This document shows positions 17,184 through 26,185 of a stretch of DNA of 51,553 nt, piece by piece. The stretch covers positions 1-51,553 of the forward strand of contig CAZSRS010000032.1 in the NCBI GenBank assembly GCA_964609625.1, written 5' to 3'. Numbering within the stretch: the stretch's first letter is position 1; the number at the start of each line of letters is the position of its first letter. Source of the stretch: G963674665 sp964609625 (GTDB lineage Bacteria; Desulfobacterota; Desulfovibrionia; Desulfovibrionales; Desulfovibrionaceae). The notes beneath the pieces are model-generated. The model made no database searches. It was not told where the DNA came from and was given only the letters and a program-made list of their open reading frames with translations. Position numbers and translations under genes: made by a program.

Positions 17184-18092
17184 ATGGAACTCCGCCAATT
17201 AAAGACATTTCTCGCCGTGGCCGGCACTTTGAGCTTCACCCGCGCCGCGGACCGCCAACATCTGGCCCAGTCTTCCGTCTCCGCGCAGATCAAGGTCCTG
17301 GAGGAGGAACTCGGGGTCAAACTGTTCGATCGCATCGGCCGGCGCGTGATTCTCACCGAGGCGGGGGCGAAGTTGCACGCCTATGCCCGACGCATGCTGC
17401 AAATGACCGATGAGCTTCTTTCGGAACTCGCCGAGGGCGAGTACTCGCGAGGCGCACTCACCATACGCGTGCCCGAGACCTTGGCCGACGTGTACATGCC
17501 CGAGCTGGTACGACGGTTCCACGAGGAGAAACCAGGCGTCAAGCTCGACTGCATCAACTGTGATGACCAGGGATTGCGCGAAGAACTGAACACGGGGCGC
17601 ATCGACCTGGCGTTCCTGCTCACCGACCAGGTCAGCATTCCCGAAGTGAATGTACGGGTACTGCGCACCGAGCCCTTGGCTCTGGTCGCCGGCCCGCGCC
17701 ATCCTTTTGCCGGCCGGCGGCGCGTGGTTGTCGAAGACCTGCACGGGGAAACCGTCCTGCTCAGCCACACGGACTGAAGCTATCGCCAGGCTTTCGAGCG
17801 GTCGCTCGAAGAATGCGGCGTGGTGCCACGGGTTTTGCTCTTTTCCAGTTCCAGGGGGCTGCGCAATTGCCTGTACAAGGGAGTGGGGCTGACTGTCTGC
17901 CCGGCGGTGGCCGTGCGAGAGGAACTCTCCCTCGGCCTGCTCGAGCGGCTGGACTGGGTCGGCGAAGTACAGGAGACCTCGGTGATCATGATCTGGCATC
18001 GGGACAAGTGGTGCTCGCCTCTCCTGAGCAGATTCATGGAGCTGGCCGAGGAGTTGATGGGCGCGGACACGGCGGAACGAGACGAGGGATAA
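17184..18092 (+). CDS. LysR-family regulator with in-frame UGA, candidate selenoprotein
   Basis: A LysR regulator of 302 codons read through a TGA at 17775-17777 (codon 198). The N-terminal winged HTH (MELRQLKTFLAVAGTLSFTR, then SSVSAQIKVLEEELG) and co-inducer domain 1 come before the TGA. The next 104 codons stay in the same frame and complete the domain: SYRQAFERSLEECG, LRNCLYKGVGLTVCPAVAVREEL. Many LysR proteins have Cys-Ser-Tyr-Arg here, so TGA replaces a Cys codon. By my by-eye alignment it coincides with OxyR Cys199. A hairpin with a GGUC loop begins 15 nt after the TGA (see the separate entry). I read residue 198 as selenocysteine; a nonsense mutation is the alternative. AGGAG precedes ATG 17184. 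C211 could be a resolving Cys (inference). Confidence 0.8.
17784..17820 (+). promoter_or_regulatory. candidate bacterial SECIS element
   Basis: Immediately downstream of the in-frame TGA (17775-17777) the mRNA can form a hairpin: TTCGAGC (17793-17799) pairs perfectly with GCTCGAA (17804-17810), closing a GGUC tetraloop. A U-G pair (17792-17811) extends it, and an outer CGCC/GGCG stem (17784-17787 with 17817-17820) lies across an internal loop. The loop starts 22 nt after the UGA; E. coli fdhF also presents GGUC in its apical loop, about 18 nt after UGA. Upper stem, loop Gs and spacing fit the bacterial SelB-binding type. Confidence 0.65.
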
Positions 18093-18136
18093 CCGCACGA
18101 AGGGGGGCATGGCCTGGATTTTGCTTCTCGTCGGGC

Positions 18137-18916
18137 ATGAATATCTTCGATTTCGCTCCGGTGCAGTTCATGAGCTTTCTGCTCACCCTGTTCAGGGTGA
18201 GCCTGATCATGTTCCTGCTGCCATTTTTCGGGGGCGAGTCCATTCCCAAGACGGTCAAGGTCTCCATCTGCATTGTCATGGCACTGGCGCTCTGGCCGAA
18301 CGTTGGCTTTCAGAACGCCGCGCTGCCCGCGCATCCCCTTGGCATCATGGTCATGATGCTTGGGGAGCTGGTCCTGGGGCTGATCCTGGGCATGCTGGTG
18401 ACGTTCATCTTCGCCGCCGTGCAGACAGGAGGGCAGATCATCGGCTTTCAGATGGGCTTCGCCATGGTCAACGTGGTCAACCCAGAAACAGGCAGTTCCG
18501 AGGCCGTGACCGCCCATTTCTTGTATATGATCGCCATCCTCACCTTCCTCTCCCTCAACGGTCATCTCTACGTGCTGCGCGCACTGACCCTGAGCTTCGA
18601 TCTGGTCCCGCCGGGGGGGTTGTTCATTTCCGATACCCTGATGCACAATGTCATGGGTTTTTCCAAGGAGATGTTCGTCCTGGCGGTGCGCATCGCCGCT
18701 CCGGTGATGGCCGCGCTGTTCCTGGTGGACCTGGCTTTGGCCCTGGTGGGTCGGGCGGCACCGCAAATGAACATCCTCATGCTCGGCTTTCCGTTGAAGA
18801 TCAGCGTGGGGTTCTTTTTCCTGAGCATCGTCTTCTCCATGCTCGCCCTGTATTTTCGCGACTTCATCACCAGAATCGATCCCATGTTCTTGTTCATTCT
18901 CAGGACAGCCCACTAG
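18137..18916 (+). CDS. fliR: flagellar export apparatus protein FliR
   Basis: A 259-residue integral membrane protein with six hydrophobic segments. The FliR hallmarks are present: MSFLLTLFRVSLIMFLLPFFGG near the N-terminus, a QTGGQIIGFQMGFAMVNVVNP segment, and MNILMLGFPLKISVGFF near the C-terminus. FliR forms part of the FliPQR export gate of the flagellar type III secretion system in the inner membrane. ATG 18137 is the first Met that fits the family; its ribosome-binding site is weak. It starts 45 bp after the LysR stop and leads the run fliR-flhB-flhA-flhF-flhG-fliA. Confidence 0.94.
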   Translation: MNIFDFAPVQFMSFLLTLFRVSLIMFLLPFFGGESIPKTVKVSICIVMALALWPNVGFQNAALPAHPLGIMVMMLGELVLGLILGMLVTFIFAAVQTGGQIIGFQMGFAMVNVVNPETGSSEAVTAHFLYMIAILTFLSLNGHLYVLRALTLSFDLVPPGGLFISDTLMHNVMGFSKEMFVLAVRIAAPVMAALFLVDLALALVGRAAPQMNILMLGFPLKISVGFFFLSIVFSMLALYFRDFITRIDPMFLFILRTAH

Positions 18917-18928
18917 GGGGCGCGCGCC

Positions 18929-19999
18929 ATGCCGCAGAAAGATCCCAGCAGAACAGAAGCCCCTACCGGGAAACGGATCAAAAAGGCCCGTGGAGAAGGC
19001 AGCGTTCCCAAGTCCCAGGAGGCGGGCAAGGCCTTCGTGGTGCTTGCCGGCGTCGTGGGCTTGTGGCTGTTCATCGGCTATCTTTCGAACAACATAAAGA
19101 ATGTGTTCCGGTGGTACCTGGCGGAGAGCTGCGTGCTGCAACTGAACAAGCAGGTGGTCTACAACCTGTTGCGCTTCTCCTTTTGGGAAATCGCCAAGAT
19201 GGTCCTGCCGATCCTTCTGCTGTTGGGATTTGTCGCCTATGCGACAACCCGCGCCCAGGTGGGGCCGCTCTGGACCACCAAGGTCTTCAAGCCCAAGCTA
19301 GGGAAGTTGTTCAACATCACCCGTGGCATCAAGAAACTGATGTTCAGCCTGAACACCTTCATCAGGCTGGGCAAGAGCCTGCTCATGGCCACGGCCATCG
19401 CCATCGCTCCCTATATCGTGCTCAAGAGCGAGATATACAACATCGCGCCCCTTTTTTATCAGAACGCGGAAGGCCTCGCAGCGTATATTCTCGGCGCGGG
19501 GATGAAGATGGTCATTTACGCCCTTGTGCCCATGCTGCTGATCGCCGCGGCCGACATCTGGTACACGCGCTGGGACTACAACGAAAACCTCAAGATGACC
19601 AAGGACGAGGTCAAGGACGAACGCAAGCAGGCCGAGGGCGATCCGAAAATCAAGGCGCAGCAGCGGCGGAAAATGATGGAGGTCATGGCCCGACGCATGA
19701 TGCAGGAGGTACCCAAGGCCGACGTGGTCATCACCAACCCCACGCACTACGCCATCGCGCTCAAGTATGACCCGGCGGTGGCGCCCGCGCCCATCTGCTT
19801 GGCCAAGGGCGTTGACCGGGTGGCGGAGCGGATCAAGGAAATCGCCCGGGAAAACCGGGTGCCTATCCGCGAGAACAAGCCTCTGGCACAGGCTTTGTAT
19901 AAGAGTGTCGAGATCGGCGAGTCGATCCCCGAGGAACTCTACAAGGCAGTGGCCGCCATATTGGCCCAGTTGGACCGTTTCAAGCGCGGTCCCAGGTAG
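18929..19999 (+). CDS. flhB: flagellar export switch protein FlhB
   Basis: A 356-residue protein. The hydrophilic N-terminus (EAPTGKRIKKARGEGSVPKS) is typical of FlhB/YscU. Four transmembrane helices follow, then a long cytoplasmic linker (NENLKMTKDEVKDERKQAEGDP) and the autocleavage site NPTH at residues 270-273. Autocleavage between Asn and Pro switches export from rod/hook to filament substrates. The gene starts 12 bp after fliR and belongs to the same operon. Confidence 0.97.
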   Translation: MPQKDPSRTEAPTGKRIKKARGEGSVPKSQEAGKAFVVLAGVVGLWLFIGYLSNNIKNVFRWYLAESCVLQLNKQVVYNLLRFSFWEIAKMVLPILLLLGFVAYATTRAQVGPLWTTKVFKPKLGKLFNITRGIKKLMFSLNTFIRLGKSLLMATAIAIAPYIVLKSEIYNIAPLFYQNAEGLAAYILGAGMKMVIYALVPMLLIAAADIWYTRWDYNENLKMTKDEVKDERKQAEGDPKIKAQQRRKMMEVMARRMMQEVPKADVVITNPTHYAIALKYDPAVAPAPICLAKGVDRVAERIKEIARENRVPIRENKPLAQALYKSVEIGESIPEELYKAVAAILAQLDRFKRGPR

Positions 20000-20061
20000 G
20001 CCGACAAAGAGGCTGAACACCGAACGAGCGAAGGCCGCCAATCCCCAAGGGTGTCAAAAAT

Positions 20062-22164
20062 ATGGCTACAACATTCACGCCTCCGAACATAAATTACGAA
20101 CGCTTTGCCAAGCAGGGAGACCTGCTTCTCGCGGGCGGCGTGGTGACCATCCTCTTCGTGATGCTCATCCCCCTGCCCACGGTCTTTTTGGATATGATGC
20201 TCTCCTTGAGCATCTCCCTGAGTCTGGTGGTTCTGGTCACGTCCATGTTCATGACCAGTCCCATGGAGTTTTCCATCTTTCCGTCACTGCTGCTGGTCCT
20301 GACCATGCTTCGCCTCGGCCTGAACGTGGCTTCCACGCGGCTCATCCTGCTGCACGGCGACGAGGGAACCGCGGCCGCGGGCAAGGTCATCCAATCCTTT
20401 GGCGAATTTGTTGTCGGGGGCAACTACATCATCGGCCTCGTCATCTTCTTCATCCTTTTCACCCTGAACAAGATCGTCATCGTCGCGGGCACCACGCGCA
20501 TCGGCGAGGTCGCCGCCCGCTTCACCCTGGACGCCATGCCCGGAAAGCAGATGGCCATAGAGGCCGATCTCAACTCCGGGTTGATCACCGAGCAGGAGGC
20601 CACCAGGCAGCGTGAAGTCATCCGCAAGGAGGCCGACTTCTACGGCGCCATGGACGGCGCGGGAAAGTTCGTTCAAGGTGATGTCAAGGCCGGCATGATC
20701 ATCACCATGATCAACGTGGTGGGTGGCATTCTCATAGGCACCCTGCAAAAGGACATGAGCTGGGCAGACGCCGCGAAGACCTACACCCTGCTGACCATCG
20801 GCGACGGCCTGGTCTCCACCATCCCTTCGCTGATCGTCTCCACCTCCGCGGGCATCATCGTTTCCCGCTCGGCCTCGGAGGCCAGGATGGGCGAGGAGTT
20901 CGTGGGCCAATTGTCCTACAACTCCCGCGCCATGAAGCTCGTCTCCGGCGTGCTCCTGCTCTTCGGCATTGTGCCGGGCATGCCCACCATTCCCTTCCTG
21001 TTCTTCTCAGCGCTGTTGTTCATCGCGGCGCGCATGGTCGGGCAGGGCTCGGCCGATAGCAAGAAAAAGGCCGATGAGGCCAAACCCAAGGAGCAGCCCT
21101 CACTGGATTCTCCGGAAGAGGTGCAGGCTCTGCTCCCTCTGGACACCCTCGAACTGGAGGTGGGCTACGGCCTGATACCGCTTGTGGACGAGGAGCAGAA
21201 CGGCAACCTTCTGGCGCGCATCCGCTCCATTCGGCGACAGTTCGCCCTGGACATGGGCGTGATCATCCCCTCGCTGCACCTGCGCGACAACCTGCAACTC
21301 AAGCCGGGGCAGTATTCCGTCCTGATCAAGGGCAACGAGGTGGCTTCGGCGGAAATCCTCATCGACCACTGCCTGGCCATGGACCCAGGCGATGTGAAGC
21401 ATCGCGTCAAGGGTGTCGAGACCCGCGAGCCGGCCTTCAATCTCCCGGCACTCTGGATTCCCGAAGCCCAGAAGGAAGAAGCCATGCTTGCAGGCTACAC
21501 CGTGGTGGATGCCTCCACGGTCATCGCCACGCATCTCACCGAGGTTTTCAAGCGTTGCCTGCACGAATTTCTGGGCAGGCAGGAAGTACAGAGCTTGCTG
21601 GACAACCTGGCCAAGTCCTCGCCCAAGGCCGTGGAAGAACTCGTGCCCGGCACCCTCAATTTGGGGGTGGTGCAGAAGGTCCTGCAGAATTTGGTGCGGG
21701 AAAATGTCTCGGTCCGCGATCTGCTCTCCATAGTGGAGGCCCTGGCGGACGTGGGCGGCGCCGTCAAGGATTCGGACCAGCTCACGGAGTTTGTCAGGGA
21801 ACGGCTTTCACGCACCATCATCAAGCCCTATCTGGACAGCGGGGGGGGCCTGCCCATCATCACCCTGGACCACACCGTGGAACGGGCCCTGCACGAAAGC
21901 CTGCGCAAGTCGGATCACGGAGCCTACCTGGCTATGGAACCCATGGCGGCGCAAGCCATGATCAGGAATATCAACGAAGCCCTGGAAAGCGCCATGGTGG
22001 CCGACGGACAGCCCGTGTTGCTGACCTCGCCGGTGGTCCGTCCGCACCTGGCCCAACTGTTGCAAAGGTTCATTCCGACGCTGCCGGTTATTTCGCAGGC
22101 GGAAATTCCTCCAGACGTGCGCCTGCACGCTCTAAAGAACGTGGTGTTGCATCATGCGGGTTAA
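20062..22164 (+). CDS. flhA: flagellar export apparatus protein FlhA
   Basis: A 700-residue FHIPEP-family protein. The first half has eight predicted membrane helices and the signature region RLGLNVASTRLIL and GEVAARFTLDAMPGKQMAIEADL. The second half is the cytoplasmic domain that forms the nonameric export-gate ring and binds substrate-chaperone complexes. AGGGTG precedes ATG 20062. Its 3' end overlaps flhF by 11 bp. Confidence 0.97.
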   Translation: MATTFTPPNINYERFAKQGDLLLAGGVVTILFVMLIPLPTVFLDMMLSLSISLSLVVLVTSMFMTSPMEFSIFPSLLLVLTMLRLGLNVASTRLILLHGDEGTAAAGKVIQSFGEFVVGGNYIIGLVIFFILFTLNKIVIVAGTTRIGEVAARFTLDAMPGKQMAIEADLNSGLITEQEATRQREVIRKEADFYGAMDGAGKFVQGDVKAGMIITMINVVGGILIGTLQKDMSWADAAKTYTLLTIGDGLVSTIPSLIVSTSAGIIVSRSASEARMGEEFVGQLSYNSRAMKLVSGVLLLFGIVPGMPTIPFLFFSALLFIAARMVGQGSADSKKKADEAKPKEQPSLDSPEEVQALLPLDTLELEVGYGLIPLVDEEQNGNLLARIRSIRRQFALDMGVIIPSLHLRDNLQLKPGQYSVLIKGNEVASAEILIDHCLAMDPGDVKHRVKGVETREPAFNLPALWIPEAQKEEAMLAGYTVVDASTVIATHLTEVFKRCLHEFLGRQEVQSLLDNLAKSSPKAVEELVPGTLNLGVVQKVLQNLVRENVSVRDLLSIVEALADVGGAVKDSDQLTEFVRERLSRTIIKPYLDSGGGLPIITLDHTVERALHESLRKSDHGAYLAMEPMAAQAMIRNINEALESAMVADGQPVLLTSPVVRPHLAQLLQRFIPTLPVISQAEIPPDVRLHALKNVVLHHAG

Positions 22165-23230
22165 GACCTATCGAGGACAAAACACGAAGACGGTGCTGGC
22201 GCGCATCAAGGCAGAACTCGGCCCCGATGCAGTCATCCTTGGCAACAGAACCTGCGAGGAGGACGGGGCTTGCTTCTGCGAGATCACCGCTGCCCTGGAA
22301 GAGTCCAGGAATTCGGTAGCTTCGACCTCCGGGGAACATGACGCCGCCGCAACGCCTCCGCCTCCTCCCGAGGCCTGGGGTCAATGGCATCAGGAGTGGA
22401 GCCGGATCAAGGAGCACCTCAACGCCTTGCTGCGCCCCCAGCTGGATTTCAGTCTGCTGGCGCCCATCCAGCGCCAGGCCCTGGAATATCTCGAGCGCGA
22501 GGGCGTGGACCCCGACACGGTGATGCAGATGTTCACCGAACTCAAGGGACGGCCCAGAACTTCCATTCTCGGACCACTGGAACGCATGGTCAAGGTCAAG
22601 GCCTGGGGCAACGGCCAATGGCCCGAGACCTTTCACGCCCTTGCCGGTCCCCACGGCGCCGGCAAGACGCAGACTCTCATCCGCATGGCCCTGGGGAGCA
22701 AACAGAAAAATCCACAACTGCGCATCTGCCTGGTCAATGCCGACACCAGGCGCATGAAAAACCGCGTGGTACTCAAGCATTATGCGGAGCTCTCGGGTTT
22801 CACCTACCGCGAGATCGCCGAACCCCTGGACGCGGCCGAGCTGCTGCGTCGACGCAGGGATTTCGACCTGGTGCTTGTCGACCTGCCGGGCTTGGATCGC
22901 GGCAAGAACCTGGATGACCAGCTCAAGGATTTTGGCCTTGACGCACTGGACAACCTCCAGGTGCACCTCGTACTCTGCCCCCATTTCGCACCAACGCAGC
23001 TCAAGGCCTTTCTCGAACACTACAACGCCGGAAAAGCCGCAAGCCTGGTCTGGACGAAACTGGACGAGAGCTATACCTATGGTGCATTGGTGAATACAGC
23101 CTGGACAACCGGGTTGCCCGTCTCGGCCCTCTCCTACGGTGCCGGACTCTCGGACACCATGGCCCCTGCCGGACACTTGACGTTGTGGCGGCTGCTCTTC
23201 AAGCACCGGCTGCCCAACGAAGGGCAATGA
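22154..23230 (+). CDS. flhF: flagellar placement GTPase FlhF
   Basis: A 358-residue SRP-family GTPase. The N-terminal B region begins MRVKTYRGQNTKTVLARIKAELGPDAVIL, standard for FlhF. The N/G domain has a P-loop GPHGAGKTQT, NADTRRM, a G3 element reading DLPG, and the G4 motif TKLDES. FlhF marks the cell pole and sets flagellar position and number together with FlhG, whose gene follows. Start overlaps flhA by 11 bp, indicating coupling. The Ala- and Pro-rich spacer after the N-terminus is short compared with many homologues. The P-loop carries His where many have Pro/Val; this should not abolish nucleotide binding. Confidence 0.93.
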   Translation: MRVKTYRGQNTKTVLARIKAELGPDAVILGNRTCEEDGACFCEITAALEESRNSVASTSGEHDAAATPPPPPEAWGQWHQEWSRIKEHLNALLRPQLDFSLLAPIQRQALEYLEREGVDPDTVMQMFTELKGRPRTSILGPLERMVKVKAWGNGQWPETFHALAGPHGAGKTQTLIRMALGSKQKNPQLRICLVNADTRRMKNRVVLKHYAELSGFTYREIAEPLDAAELLRRRRDFDLVLVDLPGLDRGKNLDDQLKDFGLDALDNLQVHLVLCPHFAPTQLKAFLEHYNAGKAASLVWTKLDESYTYGALVNTAWTTGLPVSALSYGAGLSDTMAPAGHLTLWRLLFKHRLPNEGQ

Positions 23231-23284
23231 GCATTGGACTGGAGCGCCCCAGCGCCCTGAATACGAGCAAGGAGTGACGATCTG

Positions 23285-24112
23285 ATGAGCGACGGCATGC
23301 CCCTGGTGTTATCCATGACCTCCGGCAAGGGGGGCGTGGGCAAGACCAACCTCTCGGTGAACCTGGCCTGCTGCCTCTCCCAGCAGGGTGCTCGTGTGGT
23401 GCTGCTGGACGCCGACCTCGGCTTGGCCAACGTGGATGTGATCCTAGGCTTGACGCCCAAGCGCAACCTTTTCCATCTGTTCCATGAAGGAGCCAGTCTC
23501 AAGGACATCCTCCTGGACACACCTTACGGCTTTCGCATCCTGCCGGCCTCATCGGGCGTCAGCGAGATGCTGACCCTGAGCACGGGGCAGAAGCTGGACC
23601 TTCTCGAGTCCATGGACTACCTCGAGGACAGGGTGGACTATCTCATCGTGGACACCGGCGCCGGAATCAACGACAGCGTGCTCTACTTCAACCTGGCCGT
23701 ACAGGAGCGCGTGCTGGTCATGACCCCGGAGCCCACCTCCCTCACGGACGCCTACGCCCTGATCAAGGTGCTCAAGCTGCAACACGGGGTGGAACGCTTC
23801 CGGGTACTGCTGAACATGTCGCCGGACGAGCGCGTGGCTAGGCAGGTCTTCAGCCGGCTGCATCAGGCTTGTGATCATTTTCTGGATGGCGTATCCCTTG
23901 ACCTTGTTGGGTTTATACCGCAAGACCCTGTTGTGAGACGTGCGGTCATCAGACAGGAGCCCTTCAGCATCATGGATCCCAACGCGCCGGCCAGTCTGGC
24001 GGTGCAAAAAGTGGCCAGGACCGTGCAGACATGGCCGGTGGCCTCGAATCTCGATGGAAACATCAAATTCTTCTGGAAAAAGCTCCTCTTTCAGCATGAA
24101 CCCGTGGGATAG
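23285..24112 (+). CDS. flhG: MinD-like ATPase FlhG (FleN/YlxH)
   Basis: A 275-residue deviant Walker A ATPase. It opens with SGKGGVGKTNLSVNLA (signature Lys included), then DADLGLANVDVILGL and the Walker B region YLIVDTGAGI. The adjacent flhF and fliA identify it as FlhG, the regulator that limits flagellar number. An AAGGAG site precedes ATG 23285. The 3' end overlaps fliA by 17 bp. Confidence 0.93.
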   Translation: MSDGMPLVLSMTSGKGGVGKTNLSVNLACCLSQQGARVVLLDADLGLANVDVILGLTPKRNLFHLFHEGASLKDILLDTPYGFRILPASSGVSEMLTLSTGQKLDLLESMDYLEDRVDYLIVDTGAGINDSVLYFNLAVQERVLVMTPEPTSLTDAYALIKVLKLQHGVERFRVLLNMSPDERVARQVFSRLHQACDHFLDGVSLDLVGFIPQDPVVRRAVIRQEPFSIMDPNAPASLAVQKVARTVQTWPVASNLDGNIKFFWKKLLFQHEPVG

Positions 24113-24851
24113 GCTCAATTCGGGGGAGACCACCTGGGAGGAATTCAACGCAGCCGACCGTCAGGCGCTCGTCAGACATTATGCGCCAAAGATCAAATTC
24201 CTGGCCTTGCGCATGAAGGCCAAGCTGCCCCGCAACGTGGAACTCAACGATCTGATCAGTTCCGGAACCATGGGCCTCATCGAGGCCCTGGGCAAGTTCA
24301 GACCCGAGTTGGGCATCAAGTTCGAGACCTATGCCGAAAACCGTATCAAGGGCGCCATGCTCGACGAACTCAGGCGCATGGACTGGTTCTCCAGGGGACT
24401 GCGCCATCGGGTGCGCACCTTGGAGGAGGCCATCCGGAAATACGAGAATCAGCACGGTCGTCACGCCAGCGAAGACGATTTGCAAAAGGCCACCGGACTG
24501 AGCGAAAAGGACGTGCGTAGCGGGCTGGAGGCCTTGCAAAACCAGCTTTGTCTCAATCTCGACGCCATCCAGGACACATTCTCCACGGAGCATCAATCCC
24601 ACCTGGACAATGAACCCTTTCAGACCGCGGCCCTGCAGGAAATCATCGACAAGGTCGCCGGACTTATCGACACCCTGACCCCCAGGGAAAAGATGGTCAT
24701 GTCCCTGTACTACGGCGACGAACTGAACATGAAGGAAGTGGCCGAGGTCATGGAGATCACCGAAGGCCGCGTGTCGCAACTCCACTCTCAGGCCATGGGT
24801 CGGCTGCGCCAGAAATTCACGGAACTGTATGGAGCCGACGGGTTTGCCTGA
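24096..24851 (+). CDS. fliA: flagellar sigma factor FliA (sigma-28)
   Basis: A 251-residue sigma factor. Region 2 (LNDLISSGTMGLIEALGKF, FETYAENRIKGAMLDELRRMDW), region 3 (ASEDDLQKATGL) and region 4 (LTPREKMVMSLYYGDELNMKEVAEVM, GRVSQLHSQAMGRLR) are complete and of the FliA/WhiG subtype. It should transcribe late flagellar genes. A near-consensus target is found in this window in front of flaG (31197-31223). Start ATG 24096 lies inside flhG; the next Met would remove part of region 1.2. No anti-sigma FlgM is encoded here. Confidence 0.96.
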   Translation: MNPWDRLNSGETTWEEFNAADRQALVRHYAPKIKFLALRMKAKLPRNVELNDLISSGTMGLIEALGKFRPELGIKFETYAENRIKGAMLDELRRMDWFSRGLRHRVRTLEEAIRKYENQHGRHASEDDLQKATGLSEKDVRSGLEALQNQLCLNLDAIQDTFSTEHQSHLDNEPFQTAALQEIIDKVAGLIDTLTPREKMVMSLYYGDELNMKEVAEVMEITEGRVSQLHSQAMGRLRQKFTELYGADGFA

Positions 24852-24938
24852 GGAGCGGTTTTTTCACCGAAACAGCGAGATTGCCTGCTCCCATCCGAGG
24901 CAACGACGTCCCTTTGAGGACATGACCGCGAGGCGCAC

Positions 24939-25661
24939 ATGCCCCTCTTCCTGATCGCCGACGACGACACACCTCTTGACGAGAGCGTGCGCGACAAGGC
25001 GCTCCTCGACGCCGAGGAACTCGCCGATACCGACGTCTCCCTGGACAAGGACAAGGTCGAGCTTGACCTCGACGACGCGCCTTTTCTTGAAGAGGAGGAG
25101 GAAGAGGAAGCCGCTCCCACGGATGAATTGGCCGAACCAGAAGAGGAAAAGGAAGTTCGGGCCAGGGGCATCAAGGCATTGCTCGAAGCCATCCGCAGGG
25201 ACAAGCGCCTCATGGCCGCGGTCATCGGCGGCGCGGTTTTGCTCCTCGGCTTGTTGCTGACTTTTTTGCTTTGGCCGTCCAAGGATGTTGCGCCCCCTGG
25301 GGATACCCTTGGGCTGCCTCCGGAAACCGTGACTCCCGAAGTCTCCCCTGCTCCTCCGGAACACATCGTGGCCCTCAAGCCGTTTCTTGTTGAACATGTC
25401 ACGGAGGAAGGCGAGGTGCGGCTGTTGTTCTGCAAGTTTTCCATCAGCACGGAAAACGAGAAACTGGCCTGGGAAATCACGCACAAACAACTCACACTGC
25501 GCGACGCCATCTTCTACTATCTCAAGAATAAGGATTTGCGTTTTCTGACCGATAAAACAAAAGTGGAGCAGCTGAAAAAGGACCTGCTCTCGGTCATCAA
25601 CCAGTATCTCAATGTTGGGCAGATCGAGACATTGTTGATCGAGGAGTACCTCGTGAAGTGA
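24939..25661 (+). CDS. FliL-like flagellar basal-body-associated protein
   Basis: A 240-residue bitopic membrane protein. Residues 1-80 are strongly acidic (a run of Glu around 50). A single TM follows (about 92-110: MAAVIGGAVLLLGLLLTFLL), then a Pro-rich linker and a periplasmic domain. The domain ends LRDAIFYYLKN...LKKDLLSVINQYL...IETLLIEEYLVK, which matches the FliL C-terminal pattern of secondary structure. FliL-type proteins surround the stator units and support torque. The acidic cytoplasmic extension is longer than in typical FliL. It begins 87 bp after fliA. Family call is by pattern only. Confidence 0.8.
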   Translation: MPLFLIADDDTPLDESVRDKALLDAEELADTDVSLDKDKVELDLDDAPFLEEEEEEEAAPTDELAEPEEEKEVRARGIKALLEAIRRDKRLMAAVIGGAVLLLGLLLTFLLWPSKDVAPPGDTLGLPPETVTPEVSPAPPEHIVALKPFLVEHVTEEGEVRLLFCKFSISTENEKLAWEITHKQLTLRDAIFYYLKNKDLRFLTDKTKVEQLKKDLLSVINQYLNVGQIETLLIEEYLVK

Positions 25662-25867
25662 GGGGGCCGCTCCCGAAGGCTTGGAGTGGACGAAATCACA
25701 AAGAGACATTATCTTGAAGTCAAGTGGGAGAGCGAATAGCGCCTTTGATAATGGCCCACTCCCTCGATGGAATTCCACTATCGAAGACTTTTTTCCCCTA
25801 CACCCTGAAACCGTGGCAAAAGGTTACGAACGAATAGAATCGGCAGCACATCCGGCGGAGGGCGACC

Positions 25868-26176
25868 ATGTCCGTGAACCTGGTTTTCATGCAAATGCCC
25901 CTGGTGGGGGAAGTCGCCGGCGCCCTGCAGGCCACGCCCGAGGCCCAGCAGGTCCTTACGCAGCAGGCCGCGCACGAGGCTCACAAGCTCGAGCAGAGCC
26001 AGGTACAGAAGCTGGACGCCAAGGAAGGGACCAAGGCCGTCAACCCCGACGGCAGCCGGGGCAACGCCGGAGGATCACCGCACAAGCGCCGCGAACGCCG
26101 CGGCAAGGAAGACTCCCAGGATGAAAAGAAAACCGTGGACATCTGGGCCGGACACATCATCAACAAGCGCGTCTGA
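25868..26176 (+). CDS. small uncharacterised protein in flagellar cluster
   Basis: A 102-residue hydrophilic protein, unrecognised. The N-terminus (MSVNLVFMQMPLVGEVAGALQ) is hydrophobic but has no charged n-region. The middle is rich in Gln, Ala and Glu and likely helical. A Lys/Arg-rich segment (HKRRERRGKE) precedes the conserved-looking end DIWAGHIINKRV. A strong ribosome-binding site, GGAGGG, sits 7 bp before the ATG, and the gene is followed 9 bp later by the DUF2802-like gene. Both facts support it as real and part of the flagellar transcription unit. Confidence 0.7.
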   Translation: MSVNLVFMQMPLVGEVAGALQATPEAQQVLTQQAAHEAHKLEQSQVQKLDAKEGTKAVNPDGSRGNAGGSPHKRRERRGKEDSQDEKKTVDIWAGHIINKRV

Positions 26177-26185
26177 CATCTGAAC

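Noticed and set aside
17775..18092. Calling the LysR gene a simple pseudogene split by a stop codon, or two separate genes
   Set aside because: The downstream frame is intact with no other lesion, the stop is TGA at a usual Cys column, and a SECIS-like hairpin follows. A GTG restart at 17820 has no ribosome-binding site. A nonsense mutation remains the alternative but is less economical.
17780..19141. 453-residue minus-strand frame across lysR and fliR
   Set aside because: His- and Gln-rich shadow; the plus strand encodes recognisable LysR, FliR and FlhB.
25700..25775. AGTGGG ... CCCACT inverted repeat upstream of the 102-residue gene
   Set aside because: Six-base arms with a loop of about 27 bases and no T run; not distinguishable from chance. 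A sigma-28-like reading of the same area does not fit the consensus.
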